The position numbers were made by a program, and so were the translations under genes. DNA of 64,000 nucleotides from DATBLE01 sp963808815 (lineage in GTDB: Bacteria; Actinomycetota; Thermoleophilia; Gaiellales; Gaiellaceae), in the NCBI GenBank assembly GCA_963808815.1, contig CAWEGI010000015.1, positions 62,001 to 126,000 on the forward strand. Reading direction: 5' to 3'. Of this stretch, positions 55,599 to 64,000 are shown one piece after another (position 1 is the first letter of the stretch; every line of letters begins with the position of its first letter). Under the pieces are notes generated by a model. The model searched no databases and was not told the DNA's origin. It worked only from the letters and a program-made list of their open reading frames with translations.

Positions 55599-56630
55599 TC
55601 ACGCAGCCTGGGGGTCGACGATGATCTTGCCCCGGGCCGTGCGCTCGACCAGCGGGCGGATCCCCCGCTCGACCAGGTTGTCGATCGGGATCACGCAGTC
55701 GAGCACGGTCTCGGCGAGGTTGCTGTGCGAGATGATCTCCAGCGACTCGGGGAGGTCGACGTCGCACACGTGCGCGACGGCCGTCCTGATCTCGACCTCG
55801 CGCGTGGTCAGAGCGAAGAGGTCGATCTCGGTCGGCGTGGGCTGGAGACCGACGATCAGAACGCGTCCTCCGCGGCGGGTCGCCTTGATCGCGATCTCGG
55901 GTGCGCCGGCCGCCCCTGAGGCCTCGACGACGACGTGCGCGCCGTCGCCGCCTGTCGCCTCGAGCACCGCGGCGGCGACGTCCTGGGTCCTCGCGTCGAT
56001 CACGGTCTTCGCGCCGAGGATCTGCGCCGTCCGCAGCCGCTGGTCGTCGATGTCGACGGCGATCAGGGGCGAGATGTCCTTCGCCGCGGCCGCGCCGAGA
56101 ATGAACGAGCCGATCCCCCCCACGCCGATCACGACACACGTCTGTCCCGGCTTGACGCTCGTCCGCCGCAACGCGTGCAGGGCGACGGCCAGCGGCTGGG
56201 CCATCGCCGCCGCGTCGTCGGAGCACACGTCCGGAACCTGCCGGCAGACTGCGGCCGGCGTCTTGACCAGCTGGGCCAGGCCCCCGTTCAGCTGCAGGCC
56301 GAGCGTGAGGTAGGTCGAGCAGAGATTGGTCCGGCCGGCCCGGCACCACTCGCAGTGACCGCACGACACAGCGGCCCCCGAGACCACGCGGTCGCCCTGC
56401 GACAGCCCGACGACGCCCTCCCCGATCGAGACGACGCGTCCGACGAACTCGTGCCCGAGCGTGACCGGGGGGCGGGTGAGCAGCGGGCCGTGCGCCCACT
56501 CCGAGGAGTCGGTCCCGCAGATCGCGGCGCGAACGACCTCGAGCACGACCTCCCCCGGTCCCGGGTCGCCCGGCTCCGGCACCGACTGGATGCGGATGTC
56601 GTGGCGTCCGTGGTAGACGGCGGCCTTCAT
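55599..56630 (-). CDS. Zinc-type medium-chain dehydrogenase 1
   Basis: A 343-residue MDR-family alcohol/polyol dehydrogenase. Catalytic zinc ligands are in ICGTDSSEW and GHEFVG, the structural zinc Cys cluster in SCGHCEWCRAGRTNLC, and the NAD(P) loop in GVGGIGSF. The substrate is unknown; sorbitol, threonine or related polyols are typical. It is the last gene of the sugar operon and overlaps the next upstream gene by four bases. Confidence 0.88.
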   Translation of the reverse strand: MKAAVYHGRHDIRIQSVPEPGDPGPGEVVLEVVRAAICGTDSSEWAHGPLLTRPPVTLGHEFVGRVVSIGEGVVGLSQGDRVVSGAAVSCGHCEWCRAGRTNLCSTYLTLGLQLNGGLAQLVKTPAAVCRQVPDVCSDDAAAMAQPLAVALHALRRTSVKPGQTCVVIGVGGIGSFILGAAAAKDISPLIAVDIDDQRLRTAQILGAKTVIDARTQDVAAAVLEATGGDGAHVVVEASGAAGAPEIAIKATRRGGRVLIVGLQPTPTEIDLFALTTREVEIRTAVAHVCDVDLPESLEIISHSNLAETVLDCVIPIDNLVERGIRPLVERTARGKIIVDPQAA

Positions 56631-57610
56631 GCGCTGGTCGCCAGATGGACCTTGATGTTGCTCGCCGTGTCGCGGGCGGCGTCGAGCGCGTCGAGTGCGT
56701 CTGCCAGCGGATAGGTCGCGGTGACGATCGAGGTGGCGTCGACCTTGCCGCTCGCGAGGAAGCGGATCGTGCGGGGCCAGAGCCCCACCGACCCGATCAG
56801 GCCGCGCATGCGGAGGGCCTTCGACTGGATCAGCCCGAGCTTGGCCGGCACTTCGGCGCCGATGTCGATGCCAACGTAGACCACCCGCGCCTCCTGTCCC
56901 GCGACCTCGAGTGCGTTCGCCATCGCGGCGGGAGAGCCGGCCGCCTCGATCACGACGTCGAAGCCACGGCCGCCGGTCAGCTCCGCGACGCCGTCGGCGA
57001 AGTCCTGGGCGGTCGGGTCGAGTGCCGCCGTCGCCCCGACTCGCAGTGCCTTGTCACGCCGCCCCTGTTGCGGCTCGAGCAGTACGACGGTTGCGTTGTT
57101 CGCGGCGGCGGCCATGACGCAGAGCAGGCCGATCGGGCCGCCTCCGAGGACTGCGACCACGTCCGCCGGGTCGATTCCGCCGGCCAGGACGGTGGCGTTG
57201 TAGGCGACGGAGAGGGGCTCGACCATCGCCCCTTCCGTGAAGGAGATGCCCTCCGGCAGCTTGTGCAGCCATTCGCCACGGGCCTTGAAGTACTCGGCGT
57301 CCGCGCCGTCGATCGAAAAGCCGAAGTGGTCACGTCCGGCAGGGCCGACGACGCACTCGCCCACGACGGGATCCCCGGGCTGCAGCCCGCCGACTGCCGG
57401 CCCGGCCTCGACCACCTCGCCGCACCACTCGTGCCCCGGGATGATCGGGTACGAGACCGGGATGATGTACCGGCCCTCGTAGAGCTCGAAGTCCGAATGG
57501 CAGATGCCGACTGCGTGGGACTTGACCAGCACCTCGTCGGGGCCGATCTGCGGATGATCGACATCGGTGACGACCGCCTCGTGCGGTGCTCGGAAGATCA
57601 GTGCCTTCAT
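56627..57610 (-). CDS. Zinc-type medium-chain dehydrogenase 2 (no structural zinc)
   Basis: A 327-residue MDR protein with catalytic GICHSDFELYEG and GHEWCGEV and a nucleotide loop VLGGGPIGLL. The structural four-Cys cluster is absent (GECVVGPAGRDHFGF instead), a known variant of the family. It starts 28 bases after the dehydrogenase 3 stop, and its stop overlaps the start of dehydrogenase 1. Confidence 0.87.
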   Translation of the reverse strand: MKALIFRAPHEAVVTDVDHPQIGPDEVLVKSHAVGICHSDFELYEGRYIIPVSYPIIPGHEWCGEVVEAGPAVGGLQPGDPVVGECVVGPAGRDHFGFSIDGADAEYFKARGEWLHKLPEGISFTEGAMVEPLSVAYNATVLAGGIDPADVVAVLGGGPIGLLCVMAAAANNATVVLLEPQQGRRDKALRVGATAALDPTAQDFADGVAELTGGRGFDVVIEAAGSPAAMANALEVAGQEARVVYVGIDIGAEVPAKLGLIQSKALRMRGLIGSVGLWPRTIRFLASGKVDATSIVTATYPLADALDALDAARDTASNIKVHLATSA

Positions 57611-57638
57611 CGCTCTCCTTGGAATCGGTTGCAGCAGC

Positions 57639-58703
57639 TCATGGCGTCGAGGTCGAGATCAGGACCTTCATGTCCTCCGTCGCGTCCGAGGTCAGCCGCT
57701 CGAAGCCCGATTCGGCCTCCTCCATGCCGAGGCGGCCGGTGACGACGCGCTCGACAGGCAGCCGCCCGGAGGCGATCTGCGCCGCCACCCGCGGCCAGTC
57801 GTTGACCCCGTAGCACCAGCTCCCGACGATCTTCAAATCGTTCAGCGCCCAGAGCATCGGATCGACCTCGCAGCGGCGCACATGCAGCCCGACCTGCACC
57901 ACGGTTCCCCGGCGCTTGACCGACTCGGCACAGGTCCTGAAGGCGTCGCCGAACCCCGCGCACTCGATCGCGATGTCCACGCCCAGCCCGTCCGTCCGCT
58001 CGCGCAGCTCGGCCGGCACATCCGTGGCCGCCGGATCGAAGACCTCGCCGAGGTCGAGCCGCCGTGCCCGCTCACGCCGCGACTCGTTCGGCTCGGTCAT
58101 GTAGACCGAGCCGGCCCCGGCTGCCGCGGCGCACAGCGCCGCGAACGCCCCGATCGGTCCTGCGCCGGCGATGAGCACGCTGTCGCCCGGGCGCACCGGC
58201 CCCCGCGAGACGCCGTAGGCGGCCACCGCGCACGGCTCGATCAGGGCGCCCTGCTCGTCGGAGACGGCGTCCGGGATGCGGAACACCTGGTACTCCTCGA
58301 GGTTCGCGAGCTCCGCGATGCCGCCCCAGTCGGCGCTGAGACCCGTGCAGGCCATCGTGATGCAGAGGTGCTGAAGACCACGGCGGCAGTAGTCGCAGCG
58401 GCCGCAGTAGATCAGCGGCATCACCGAGACGCGGTCGCCGACCTCGACTCTGTTCACCGAGGTGCCGACGGCCACGACCTCGGCCGAGAGCTCGTGCCCC
58501 AGGATCTGCGGCAGCGTCGCGCCGGTGAGGGGATGCGGCGACGACGGCGTGACGATCGGCCCGCTCGTGTACTCGTGCAGGTCGGTCCCGCAGATGCCGC
58601 ACCAGCGGGGAGCGACGGTCACCTGCGTGGGCTTCGGCGCCCCGGGCTCGGCGACGTCCTCGATCCGTAGGTCCCGCGCAGCGTGGAAGCGCAGTGCCCT
58701 CAT
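57639..58703 (-). CDS. Zinc-type medium-chain dehydrogenase 3 (butanediol dehydrogenase-like)
   Basis: A 354-residue MDR protein. It has WCGICGTDLHEY, LGHELSAEV, the structural zinc set YCGRCDYCRRGLQHLC and the loop GAGPIGAFA. The overall pattern is nearest 2,3-butanediol/sorbitol dehydrogenases. ATG 58703 overlaps the SDR stop. The three dehydrogenases differ clearly and probably act in sequence or on related alcohols. Confidence 0.88.
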   Translation of the reverse strand: MRALRFHAARDLRIEDVAEPGAPKPTQVTVAPRWCGICGTDLHEYTSGPIVTPSSPHPLTGATLPQILGHELSAEVVAVGTSVNRVEVGDRVSVMPLIYCGRCDYCRRGLQHLCITMACTGLSADWGGIAELANLEEYQVFRIPDAVSDEQGALIEPCAVAAYGVSRGPVRPGDSVLIAGAGPIGAFAALCAAAAGAGSVYMTEPNESRRERARRLDLGEVFDPAATDVPAELRERTDGLGVDIAIECAGFGDAFRTCAESVKRRGTVVQVGLHVRRCEVDPMLWALNDLKIVGSWCYGVNDWPRVAAQIASGRLPVERVVTGRLGMEEAESGFERLTSDATEDMKVLISTSTP

Positions 58704-59761
58704 GGCACGACCCGCTCCTGCCGCAGGCGCGCGAAGAGCGCGGTGAACGAGGTCTCGCTGTCGCGAACGCCGAGAAATCCCAGGCGCCGGCTGCGGCCCA
58801 TGGCGGTGAAGGTCTCGATCGTGCGGCCCAGGTCCGCGTCGGTGTGCCACCACGAGGCCAGCCGCTCGACGTCGAAGTCGCGCAGGCCGTGGCGGCGCAC
58901 GATCTCCGGCCACACCTGCGCCGCGTCTGCCATCTGTTCGTCGAGCGGAGCCGGCTCACCGTCGAACGGAGCCGCGTCCACCTCCAGCGCGGCGGCGAGC
59001 CGCGGCCACATGCGCCGCCAGCGGAAGACGTCGCCGTTGACGATGTTCAGCGCCTGGTTCGCGGCCGCCGGCGTCGTCGATGCCCACACGAGGTGGTCGG
59101 CCAGCAGGCCCGCGTCGGTCACGTCGGTGACCGCTTCCCACTGCTCCCGCGAGCCGGGGAACCGGAACGCACGACCCGTTTCCTGGCAGATCGCGGCGAA
59201 GACGGCGAGGGTCACTCCCATGTTCATGACGTTCCCGAGCGCCCAGCCGATCAGCGTGTGCGGCCGGTGCACCGACCACGTGAAGCCGTCGCGCTCGGCC
59301 GCCTCGAAGAGGATGTCCTCCTGCACGTAGTAGAAGTTCTCGTACGGGAGACGCGGCTGCTCCTCGGAGAACGGCGTGTCGGGCTGGGCCTTCGCGTACG
59401 CCTCGAACGGCCCCAGGTAGTGCTTGAGACCGGTCACCAGGGCAACGTGCTGGACCGATTGCTCCTCGCGGGTCGCATCGAGGAGGTTCCGGAGCATGCG
59501 GCCGTTGACCTCGCAGTTCTCGGCCTCCGTGGGGCGCCGTGACCAGGTGGTGAAGAAGACATGGGTCGGGCCGGTGCCGCCGACGGCGGCGGCGACCGAC
59601 TCGGCGTCGTCGAGGTCTGCGGACAGCGGCTCGATCCTCTCGTCGAGCCCGCCCGGGTCGCGGCAGAGCCCGGCGACGTGCCAGCCGTCGTCGAGGAGGC
59701 GGCGGGCGAGATTGCCGCCGCTGATCCCGGTGACGCCGACGACGAGCGCGCGGCCGCTCAT
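58700..59761 (-). CDS. PRISE-type NAD(P)-dependent reductase (SDR superfamily)
   Basis: A 353-residue atypical SDR. The cofactor loop GVTGISGGNLARRL is at the N-terminus, FFTTWSRRPTE follows, and the family motif NFYYVQEDIL appears near residue 147. This is the signature of progesterone 5-beta-reductase/iridoid synthase-like enones reductases (PRISE). A bacterial substrate cannot be named. It overlaps both neighbours by 4 bases, linking it with the sugar transporter and dehydrogenases. Confidence 0.85.
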   Translation of the reverse strand: MSGRALVVGVTGISGGNLARRLLDDGWHVAGLCRDPGGLDERIEPLSADLDDAESVAAAVGGTGPTHVFFTTWSRRPTEAENCEVNGRMLRNLLDATREEQSVQHVALVTGLKHYLGPFEAYAKAQPDTPFSEEQPRLPYENFYYVQEDILFEAAERDGFTWSVHRPHTLIGWALGNVMNMGVTLAVFAAICQETGRAFRFPGSREQWEAVTDVTDAGLLADHLVWASTTPAAANQALNIVNGDVFRWRRMWPRLAAALEVDAAPFDGEPAPLDEQMADAAQVWPEIVRRHGLRDFDVERLASWWHTDADLGRTIETFTAMGRSRRLGFLGVRDSETSFTALFARLRQERVVP

Positions 59762-62295
59762 GCCGCCGCACCGTGCGCGCGGACCGTGCTCCGGCGCACC
59801 TGGCTGTAGATGAGGGCCGCCGCGACGATCAGCAGGCCCTGGAAGATGTACTGCCATTTCTGATCGAGGCTGAGGAAGACCGTGGCGTTGAGGACCTGGA
59901 CGCTCAGCCCCGCTCCCATCAACGTCCCGATGAAGGTCCCGCGGCCGCCGAGCAGGCTCGTGCCGCCCAGGACGACTGCGGTGATCGACGTCAACGTGTA
60001 GCCCGTGCCCTGGCCGGGGTCGCCTACCCCGAGCTGCGCGAGCAGGACGACAGCACCGAGGAGCGTCAGCAGCGAGGCTCCCACGTAGCCGATCAGCGCC
60101 GTCCGGTTCACGGGCACGCCCACCCTCCGCGCCGACTCCTCGTCCGAGCCGAGGGCGCGCAGCCGCAAGCCCAGCCGCCCCCTGCGGAGCCCGAGCTCCA
60201 GGGCGAGCGCGCAGACGACGAACGCGACGAACGCGATCGGGACGGGCCCGACCTTCGTGGAGATCGCGTCGGTCACCGAGGTGGCGATGTAGCCGTCGGG
60301 AGCGGAGCGCAGCGTGAAGGCGAGGCCGCCCAGCCCGATGTACGTGACCAGTGTCGCCGCGACGGGGGTGAATCGTGCGAAGCGGATCAGCGACCCGTTG
60401 AGGAGGCCGACCCCGACCGCGCACAAGAACATGAGGACGAAGCCGAGCGCCCAGACCGCGGGCGACTTCCCGTCGAGCACGAAGAACGACGCCAGGACGA
60501 CGAGGAAGCCGGCGAGCGGGCCGACGGAGAGATCGATGCCGCCGAGCAGCAGAGCGAACGTCTGCCCGAGCGAGATGAATCCGAGTGCCGCGCACGCGAA
60601 CATGACCGAGTTGATGTTGAAGTCGGAGAGGTAGCGGTCGTTCTGCGACAGCACGTATGCGCCCAGCGCGAACATGACCGCGGCGAGGACGAGAACGGGC
60701 GCGTAGTCGCCCTCGATGAACCGCGTGACCCTCGACGAGCCGGTCGATCTCCGGGTCCGCTGCTCCGCGGTGTGCGCCGTCGCGCTGATCGCGGCGTGAA
60801 CGATCCGCTCCTCGGTGACTGCATCCCCCTCGAGTGTGGCGACAGTCTTGCCCCGCGACATCACGATCACGCGGTCGCAGAGTCCCTCGAGCTCCAGGGT
60901 GTCGCTCGAGGCGACTACGACCGGGACGCCGCCCGCGGAGACCTCGCGGAGGATGCGGTAGATCTCGGCCCGCGCGCCGACGTCGACACCCTGCGTCGGC
61001 TCGTCGGCGACGAGGATGGCCGGCTCGGACAGCATCGCGCGCGCCATCACGACCTTCTGCTGGTTGCCGCCGGAGAGCGACGAGACCGCAGCCTCGAGCG
61101 ACGGCGCCCTGACCGCCAGCTCGACGAGCTCGTGCTCGACCGCGTCGACCTCCTGGCTCCGGCGGACGAAGGGACCGGCCGTGAGCCGGTCGAGCGCCGT
61201 GAGCGCGGTGTTCTCGCGGACGTTGAGGTCCACCATCAGGCCCTCCGTCAGGCGATCAGCCGGCATGTAGGCGGCGTTCTTCACCAGCGCACGCCGCGAG
61301 AATCGCTTGCCGTCGATCTCGACCGCTCCGCTTGCCGGGGCACGCCCGGCGAGCGCACGTAGCAAGGCCGGCTGGCCGTTGCCCACTACGCCCGCGATGC
61401 CCACGATCTCGCCCTTCCGGGCGGTGAGCGAGATGTCGTCGAAGCCCTGCCCGCTCAGCCCCTCGACCCGCAGCAGCGGAGCCTCGGCGGCCTCCGCTGT
61501 GTGCTTCGGCGGGAAGGTCGCCTCGAGCGCGCGGCCGATGATCAGGGCGAGGAGGTCGTCGTCCGAGATGTCCTTCACCGCGGACGTGCCGCGATTCGCC
61601 CCGTCGCGCAGGACGGTGACGCGATCGGCGATCTCGCGGACCTCGCCGAGCCGGTGCGTGATGTAGACGACCGCCGTTCCTTCCGCGGCCAGCTTCCTGA
61701 CGGCGGCGAAGAGCCGCTCGACCGAGTCCTGCGAGAGCGGAGCTGTCGGCTCGTCGAGGATCAGCAGCTTCGGCGAGACAGCGAATGCCTTGGCCAGCTC
61801 GAGCAGGTGGCGGCGGGCGACGGTGAGCAACGAGACGCGGTCCTCGAGATGGCCGCCGAAATGGACATCGTCGAGCAGCGAGCGCATTGCCTTCTCGGTG
61901 TCGGGATCGCGGCGCCGGAGGTGCTCCGGCGCCACCGCGACCCGGATGTTCTCGGCGACCGTCAGGTCCGGTAGCAGCGCGGGATGCTGGTGCACGATCG
62001 CGATCCCGAGCTCCTGCGCGGTCACGGGCGTGAGCTGCTCGACTGCCGCTCCGGCGAAGACGATCGTCCCCTCGTCGGGTGAGGTCGCACCGGACGCAAT
62101 GTTCATCAGCGTCGACTTCCCGGCGCCGTTCTCCCCGAGCAGCGCGTGCACCTCGCCGGGGAGCACGTCGAACGAGACGTCTCTGAGCGCCGCGATCGCG
62201 TTGTAGTGCTTGGTGATGCCGGACATCGACAGCGTCGGCTGCACGGCAGGGCCGCCTTCCGGGACGAGCGTGCTGACGGCGGATTCGTCGATCAC
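59758..62295 (-). CDS. Sugar ABC transporter: two ATPase cassettes fused to a permease (RbsA-RbsC fusion)
   Basis: An 845-residue single polypeptide. Cassette 1 (about 22-255) has GENGAGKST and LLILDEPTAPLSQD. Cassette 2 (about 270-505) has the degenerate loop GVVGNGQPA, LSGGNQQKVVMARAM and ILVADEPTQGVD. From about residue 525 a BPD_transp_2 permease follows (nine or so helices; LGFISLGQTFALLLGGIDLSVG, TSLLGGRGTFIGTLMGAGL). RbsA and RbsC are normally separate. The frame is clean over the junction. It starts 24 bases after a 16-bp hairpin that follows the binding-protein gene. Confidence 0.93.
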   Translation of the reverse strand: MIDESAVSTLVPEGGPAVQPTLSMSGITKHYNAIAALRDVSFDVLPGEVHALLGENGAGKSTLMNIASGATSPDEGTIVFAGAAVEQLTPVTAQELGIAIVHQHPALLPDLTVAENIRVAVAPEHLRRRDPDTEKAMRSLLDDVHFGGHLEDRVSLLTVARRHLLELAKAFAVSPKLLILDEPTAPLSQDSVERLFAAVRKLAAEGTAVVYITHRLGEVREIADRVTVLRDGANRGTSAVKDISDDDLLALIIGRALEATFPPKHTAEAAEAPLLRVEGLSGQGFDDISLTARKGEIVGIAGVVGNGQPALLRALAGRAPASGAVEIDGKRFSRRALVKNAAYMPADRLTEGLMVDLNVRENTALTALDRLTAGPFVRRSQEVDAVEHELVELAVRAPSLEAAVSSLSGGNQQKVVMARAMLSEPAILVADEPTQGVDVGARAEIYRILREVSAGGVPVVVASSDTLELEGLCDRVIVMSRGKTVATLEGDAVTEERIVHAAISATAHTAEQRTRRSTGSSRVTRFIEGDYAPVLVLAAVMFALGAYVLSQNDRYLSDFNINSVMFACAALGFISLGQTFALLLGGIDLSVGPLAGFLVVLASFFVLDGKSPAVWALGFVLMFLCAVGVGLLNGSLIRFARFTPVAATLVTYIGLGGLAFTLRSAPDGYIATSVTDAISTKVGPVPIAFVAFVVCALALELGLRRGRLGLRLRALGSDEESARRVGVPVNRTALIGYVGASLLTLLGAVVLLAQLGVGDPGQGTGYTLTSITAVVLGGTSLLGGRGTFIGTLMGAGLSVQVLNATVFLSLDQKWQYIFQGLLIVAAALIYSQVRRSTVRAHGAAA

Positions 62296-62318
62296 GTCGG
62301 TCTGTCTCGGTCACCACG

Positions 62319-62353
62319 GTTGTGCGCGGCGGCGGAGCGCCGCCGCGCACAAC
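62319..62353 (-). terminator. 16-bp hairpin between binding-protein and fused transporter genes
   Basis: Arms 62319-62334 (GTTGTGCGCGGCGGCG) and 62338-62353 are exact reverse complements with a 3-base centre. It starts 12 bases past the binding-protein stop (62366) and ends 23 bases before the transporter start (62295). Likely a 3' stabiliser or partial terminator that raises binding protein over membrane parts. Confidence 0.75.
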
Positions 62354-62365
62354 CCGTCCATGTGC

Positions 62366-63463
62366 CTACTTCTTCACCAGCTTCGCTTGCGCGACAGCCG
62401 GCAACTTGGCGGAGAGGTAGATGTCGCCCGGGAGGGTCGGCCTGCACTCCACCGGGTGCGGCTTACCGGTCGTCGAGTCCTCGAAGACGAGCGACGGGAA
62501 GTGCGTGCTCGCCGGCTTCTTGCCGCCCGTGGCGAGCGCCACGGCCCAGTCGATCGCGAGGCGTGCGTGGTCGTTCTGCGTCGAGACGGTGAAGAGCTTG
62601 AACGTGGGGTTCTTGGCCACGTTCTTCTTCCAGAAGCATCCGAGCACATTGCCGTCTGACGTGGCCAGCGCGGGGATCTTCCGGCCGCTCTTCGTGAACT
62701 CCGGCAGAGCGCCGACGAGCGAGGGGCCGAAGTCCGACACGATCACGTCGATCTTCGGGTACTTGGCGATGTCTGCCGAGAGGACCTTCTGGGAGAGGGC
62801 CGGATCCCAGTTCGTCACCTCGAACGGCTGCTCGCCGATGAACTTGTACTTGTGCGTCGGGTCGAGGACCTTGTGGAGGCCCTGGTTCTCCTCGATGCCC
62901 TGGCTGTTGCCCTTCGGGCCGCTCAGCATCAGTACGTTGCCGCCCTTCGGGAGGACGCGCTTGATCCACCTGCCCCAGTTCTCGCCGGCCTGCGAGAACG
63001 GGGTGTCGATGAACACGTTGTAGTCGACGCCTGCCTTGCCGCCGGGCGTGACGCGATACGGCACCGTCACGACCCCGGCCTTGTACGAGCTGCGGAGCGC
63101 GGGCAGGATCGCCTTGCCGGCGTCCGGGAAGACGACGAGCGCATTGACGCCCTTGGCGACCATCCCCTGGATGTCGGAGATGGCCTTCTGCGTGTTGCCC
63201 TGACCGTCCGCGTAGTCGATCGACGTGACGCTCGGGCATTTCTGCGCCTCGTTGCGTGCCGACGCGGTGGTGACGAGACGCCAGCTGTTCCCGCCGAAAC
63301 CGTCCGTGAATCCGAGCTTGATCTTCTTCGGGCCGCACCATGACGGCACGGCCGTGGCCTTCCCGGACGACGTCGACTTCGCCGACGACGTCGCTGCGAC
63401 GAGCATGACTGCGCCGCAGGCGAGTGCTAGTGCGAGGAGCGCACCGCCCTTCTGCTTGCTCAT
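62366..63463 (-). CDS. Sugar ABC transporter substrate-binding protein
   Basis: A 365-residue periplasmic-binding protein of the Peripla_BP_4 (RbsB-like) class. The signal peptide (MSKQKGGALLALALACG) is followed by KIKLGFTDGFGGNSWR and VNALVVFPDAGKAI. GGAGG precedes ATG 63463 by about eight bases. The sugar cannot be read from sequence. Confidence 0.92.
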   Translation of the reverse strand: MSKQKGGALLALALACGAVMLVAATSSAKSTSSGKATAVPSWCGPKKIKLGFTDGFGGNSWRLVTTASARNEAQKCPSVTSIDYADGQGNTQKAISDIQGMVAKGVNALVVFPDAGKAILPALRSSYKAGVVTVPYRVTPGGKAGVDYNVFIDTPFSQAGENWGRWIKRVLPKGGNVLMLSGPKGNSQGIEENQGLHKVLDPTHKYKFIGEQPFEVTNWDPALSQKVLSADIAKYPKIDVIVSDFGPSLVGALPEFTKSGRKIPALATSDGNVLGCFWKKNVAKNPTFKLFTVSTQNDHARLAIDWAVALATGGKKPASTHFPSLVFEDSTTGKPHPVECRPTLPGDIYLSAKLPAVAQAKLVKK

Positions 63464-63539
63464 GTACCCGTCCTCCCTTCCCGTGGTAGTTGCCTGCTTC
63501 GGTGGCACGACGACGTGCCGTTCGGTTGCGGGACTCGGC

Positions 63540-64000
63540 TCATGTCGGGGCGACCGTCCTGGGGCGGTGTGCGACGACGCGCCGCGCGAGGCCCCCCCAG
63601 TCGATCGTGTAGAGGGCGACACCGACCGCGAGTGCGGCCGCCTGGACGAGCGTGCGGGTGGCGTAGGTGACGCCGAGTGCGAGTACGAACTGGTCGAGTT
63701 GCGACAGGAACAGCGCGGCGACAGCGGTGGCGACGAGGTTGCCGCGACCGCCCAGCAGGGAAGTGCCGCCGAGCACGACCGCCGCGACCGTCGGCAGGAG
63801 GTAGTTGTTGCCCTCGTAGGCAGTGGGTTGGTTGACGATGCCGGCGTGCATGACGGCGGCGAGGCAGTAGAGGATCTGCGCCCAGACGTAGGCGGCCGTC
63901 TGGTGGCGTTTCACGCGGAGGCCCGCGGTGCGGGCGGCGATCTCGTTGGCACCGACGCCCTCGAAGCGTCGCCCCATCGGGGTCAACTTGACCACCGCTG
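63540..64000 (-). CDS. Sugar ABC transporter permease (C-terminal part, cut by window edge)
   Basis: About 153 C-terminal residues of a BPD_transp_2 permease: the ATPase-contact loop FEGVGANEIAARTAGLRV and the family end motif VVLGGTSLLGGRGN. The gene begins outside the window. It lies upstream of the binding-protein gene on the same strand, so it should be the second membrane subunit for the fused transporter. Confidence 0.88.
   Translation of the reverse strand, partial: AVVKLTPMGRRFEGVGANEIAARTAGLRVKRHQTAAYVWAQILYCLAAVMHAGIVNQPTAYEGNNYLLPTVAAVVLGGTSLLGGRGNLVATAVAALFLSQLDQFVLALGVTYATRTLVQAAALAVGVALYTIDWGGLARRVVAHRPRTVAPT

Overview
The window is high-GC DNA (about 70%) with many GTG starts, densely packed genes and 4-base start/stop overlaps. 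Gene content points to an actinobacterium. The order pnp - M16 peptidase - dapB - dapA - rnj - ftsK - cinA - recA - recX - miaB - miaA - dapF - hflX - dut, with two RpoD-type sigma factors nearby, matches the order I know from Mycobacterium (the pnp to sigA/dut stretch). RNase Y together with RNase J, a MurT/GatD pair, a zinc-ribbon/FHA protein beside a MerR regulator, a short RsiG-like protein and the secreted Ig-like domain style suggest a deep lineage such as Thermoleophilia. That placement is inference.

Layout. 1-8.7 kb: RNA turnover and lysine/diaminopimelate synthesis (pnp, M16 peptidase, dapB, dapA, rnj), with an MFS pump. 8.7-21.4 kb: a nucleoside-use region with two ribokinase-like kinases, two nucleoside hydrolases and a BMP-type nucleoside ABC transporter (binding protein, double ATPase, two permeases). 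ftsK and a ferritin-like protein sit inside it. 21.4-31.2 kb: rodZ-like, cinA, thpR, recA, recX, rny, miaB, a tyrosine phosphatase, miaA, dapF. 31.4-34.3 kb (minus): dapE-dapC-dapD, the succinylase branch of diaminopimelate synthesis. 34.4-40.5 kb: a secreted Ig-like protein, hflX, dut, a Nudix protein, murT-gatD (minus) and a repeat protein. 40.5-43.6 kb: a glutamine amidotransferase and two convergent sigma factors. 44-50.6 kb (minus): membrane and zinc-ribbon proteins, apt, merR, a GarA-like FHA protein, an RsiG-like protein, a GDP-mannose pyrophosphorylase/phosphomannomutase-like fusion and a phosphatidyltransferase. 50.6-55.5 kb: a secreted M43 protease, a HutF-like deiminase, a GH99-like protein, a response regulator and a coiled-coil protein. 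55.6-64 kb (minus): a sugar or polyol operon with a permease, a binding protein, a natural double-ATPase/permease fusion, a PRISE-type reductase and three zinc-type dehydrogenases.

Two points affect use of the annotation. First, about 26 single-base frame breaks cut otherwise normal conserved genes (dapA, ftsK, hflX, dapF, a sigma factor and others). Nearly all are one extra base, and they cluster at 9.5-18.1 kb. I read them as assembly or sequencing errors and annotate the joined genes. Second, many genes have a -10 hexamer ending 6-7 bases before a GTG codon, which indicates leaderless transcription.

No clear novel defence or mobile system is present. The most interesting signals are a DapF homologue with serine at both catalytic cysteine positions, a tightly overlapping RsiG/FHA/MerR/Apt operon, a transporter split as fused ATPase-permease plus a lone permease, duplicated 15-bp palindromic operators before the first ribokinase, and a hairpin right after each binding-protein gene of the two ABC operons.
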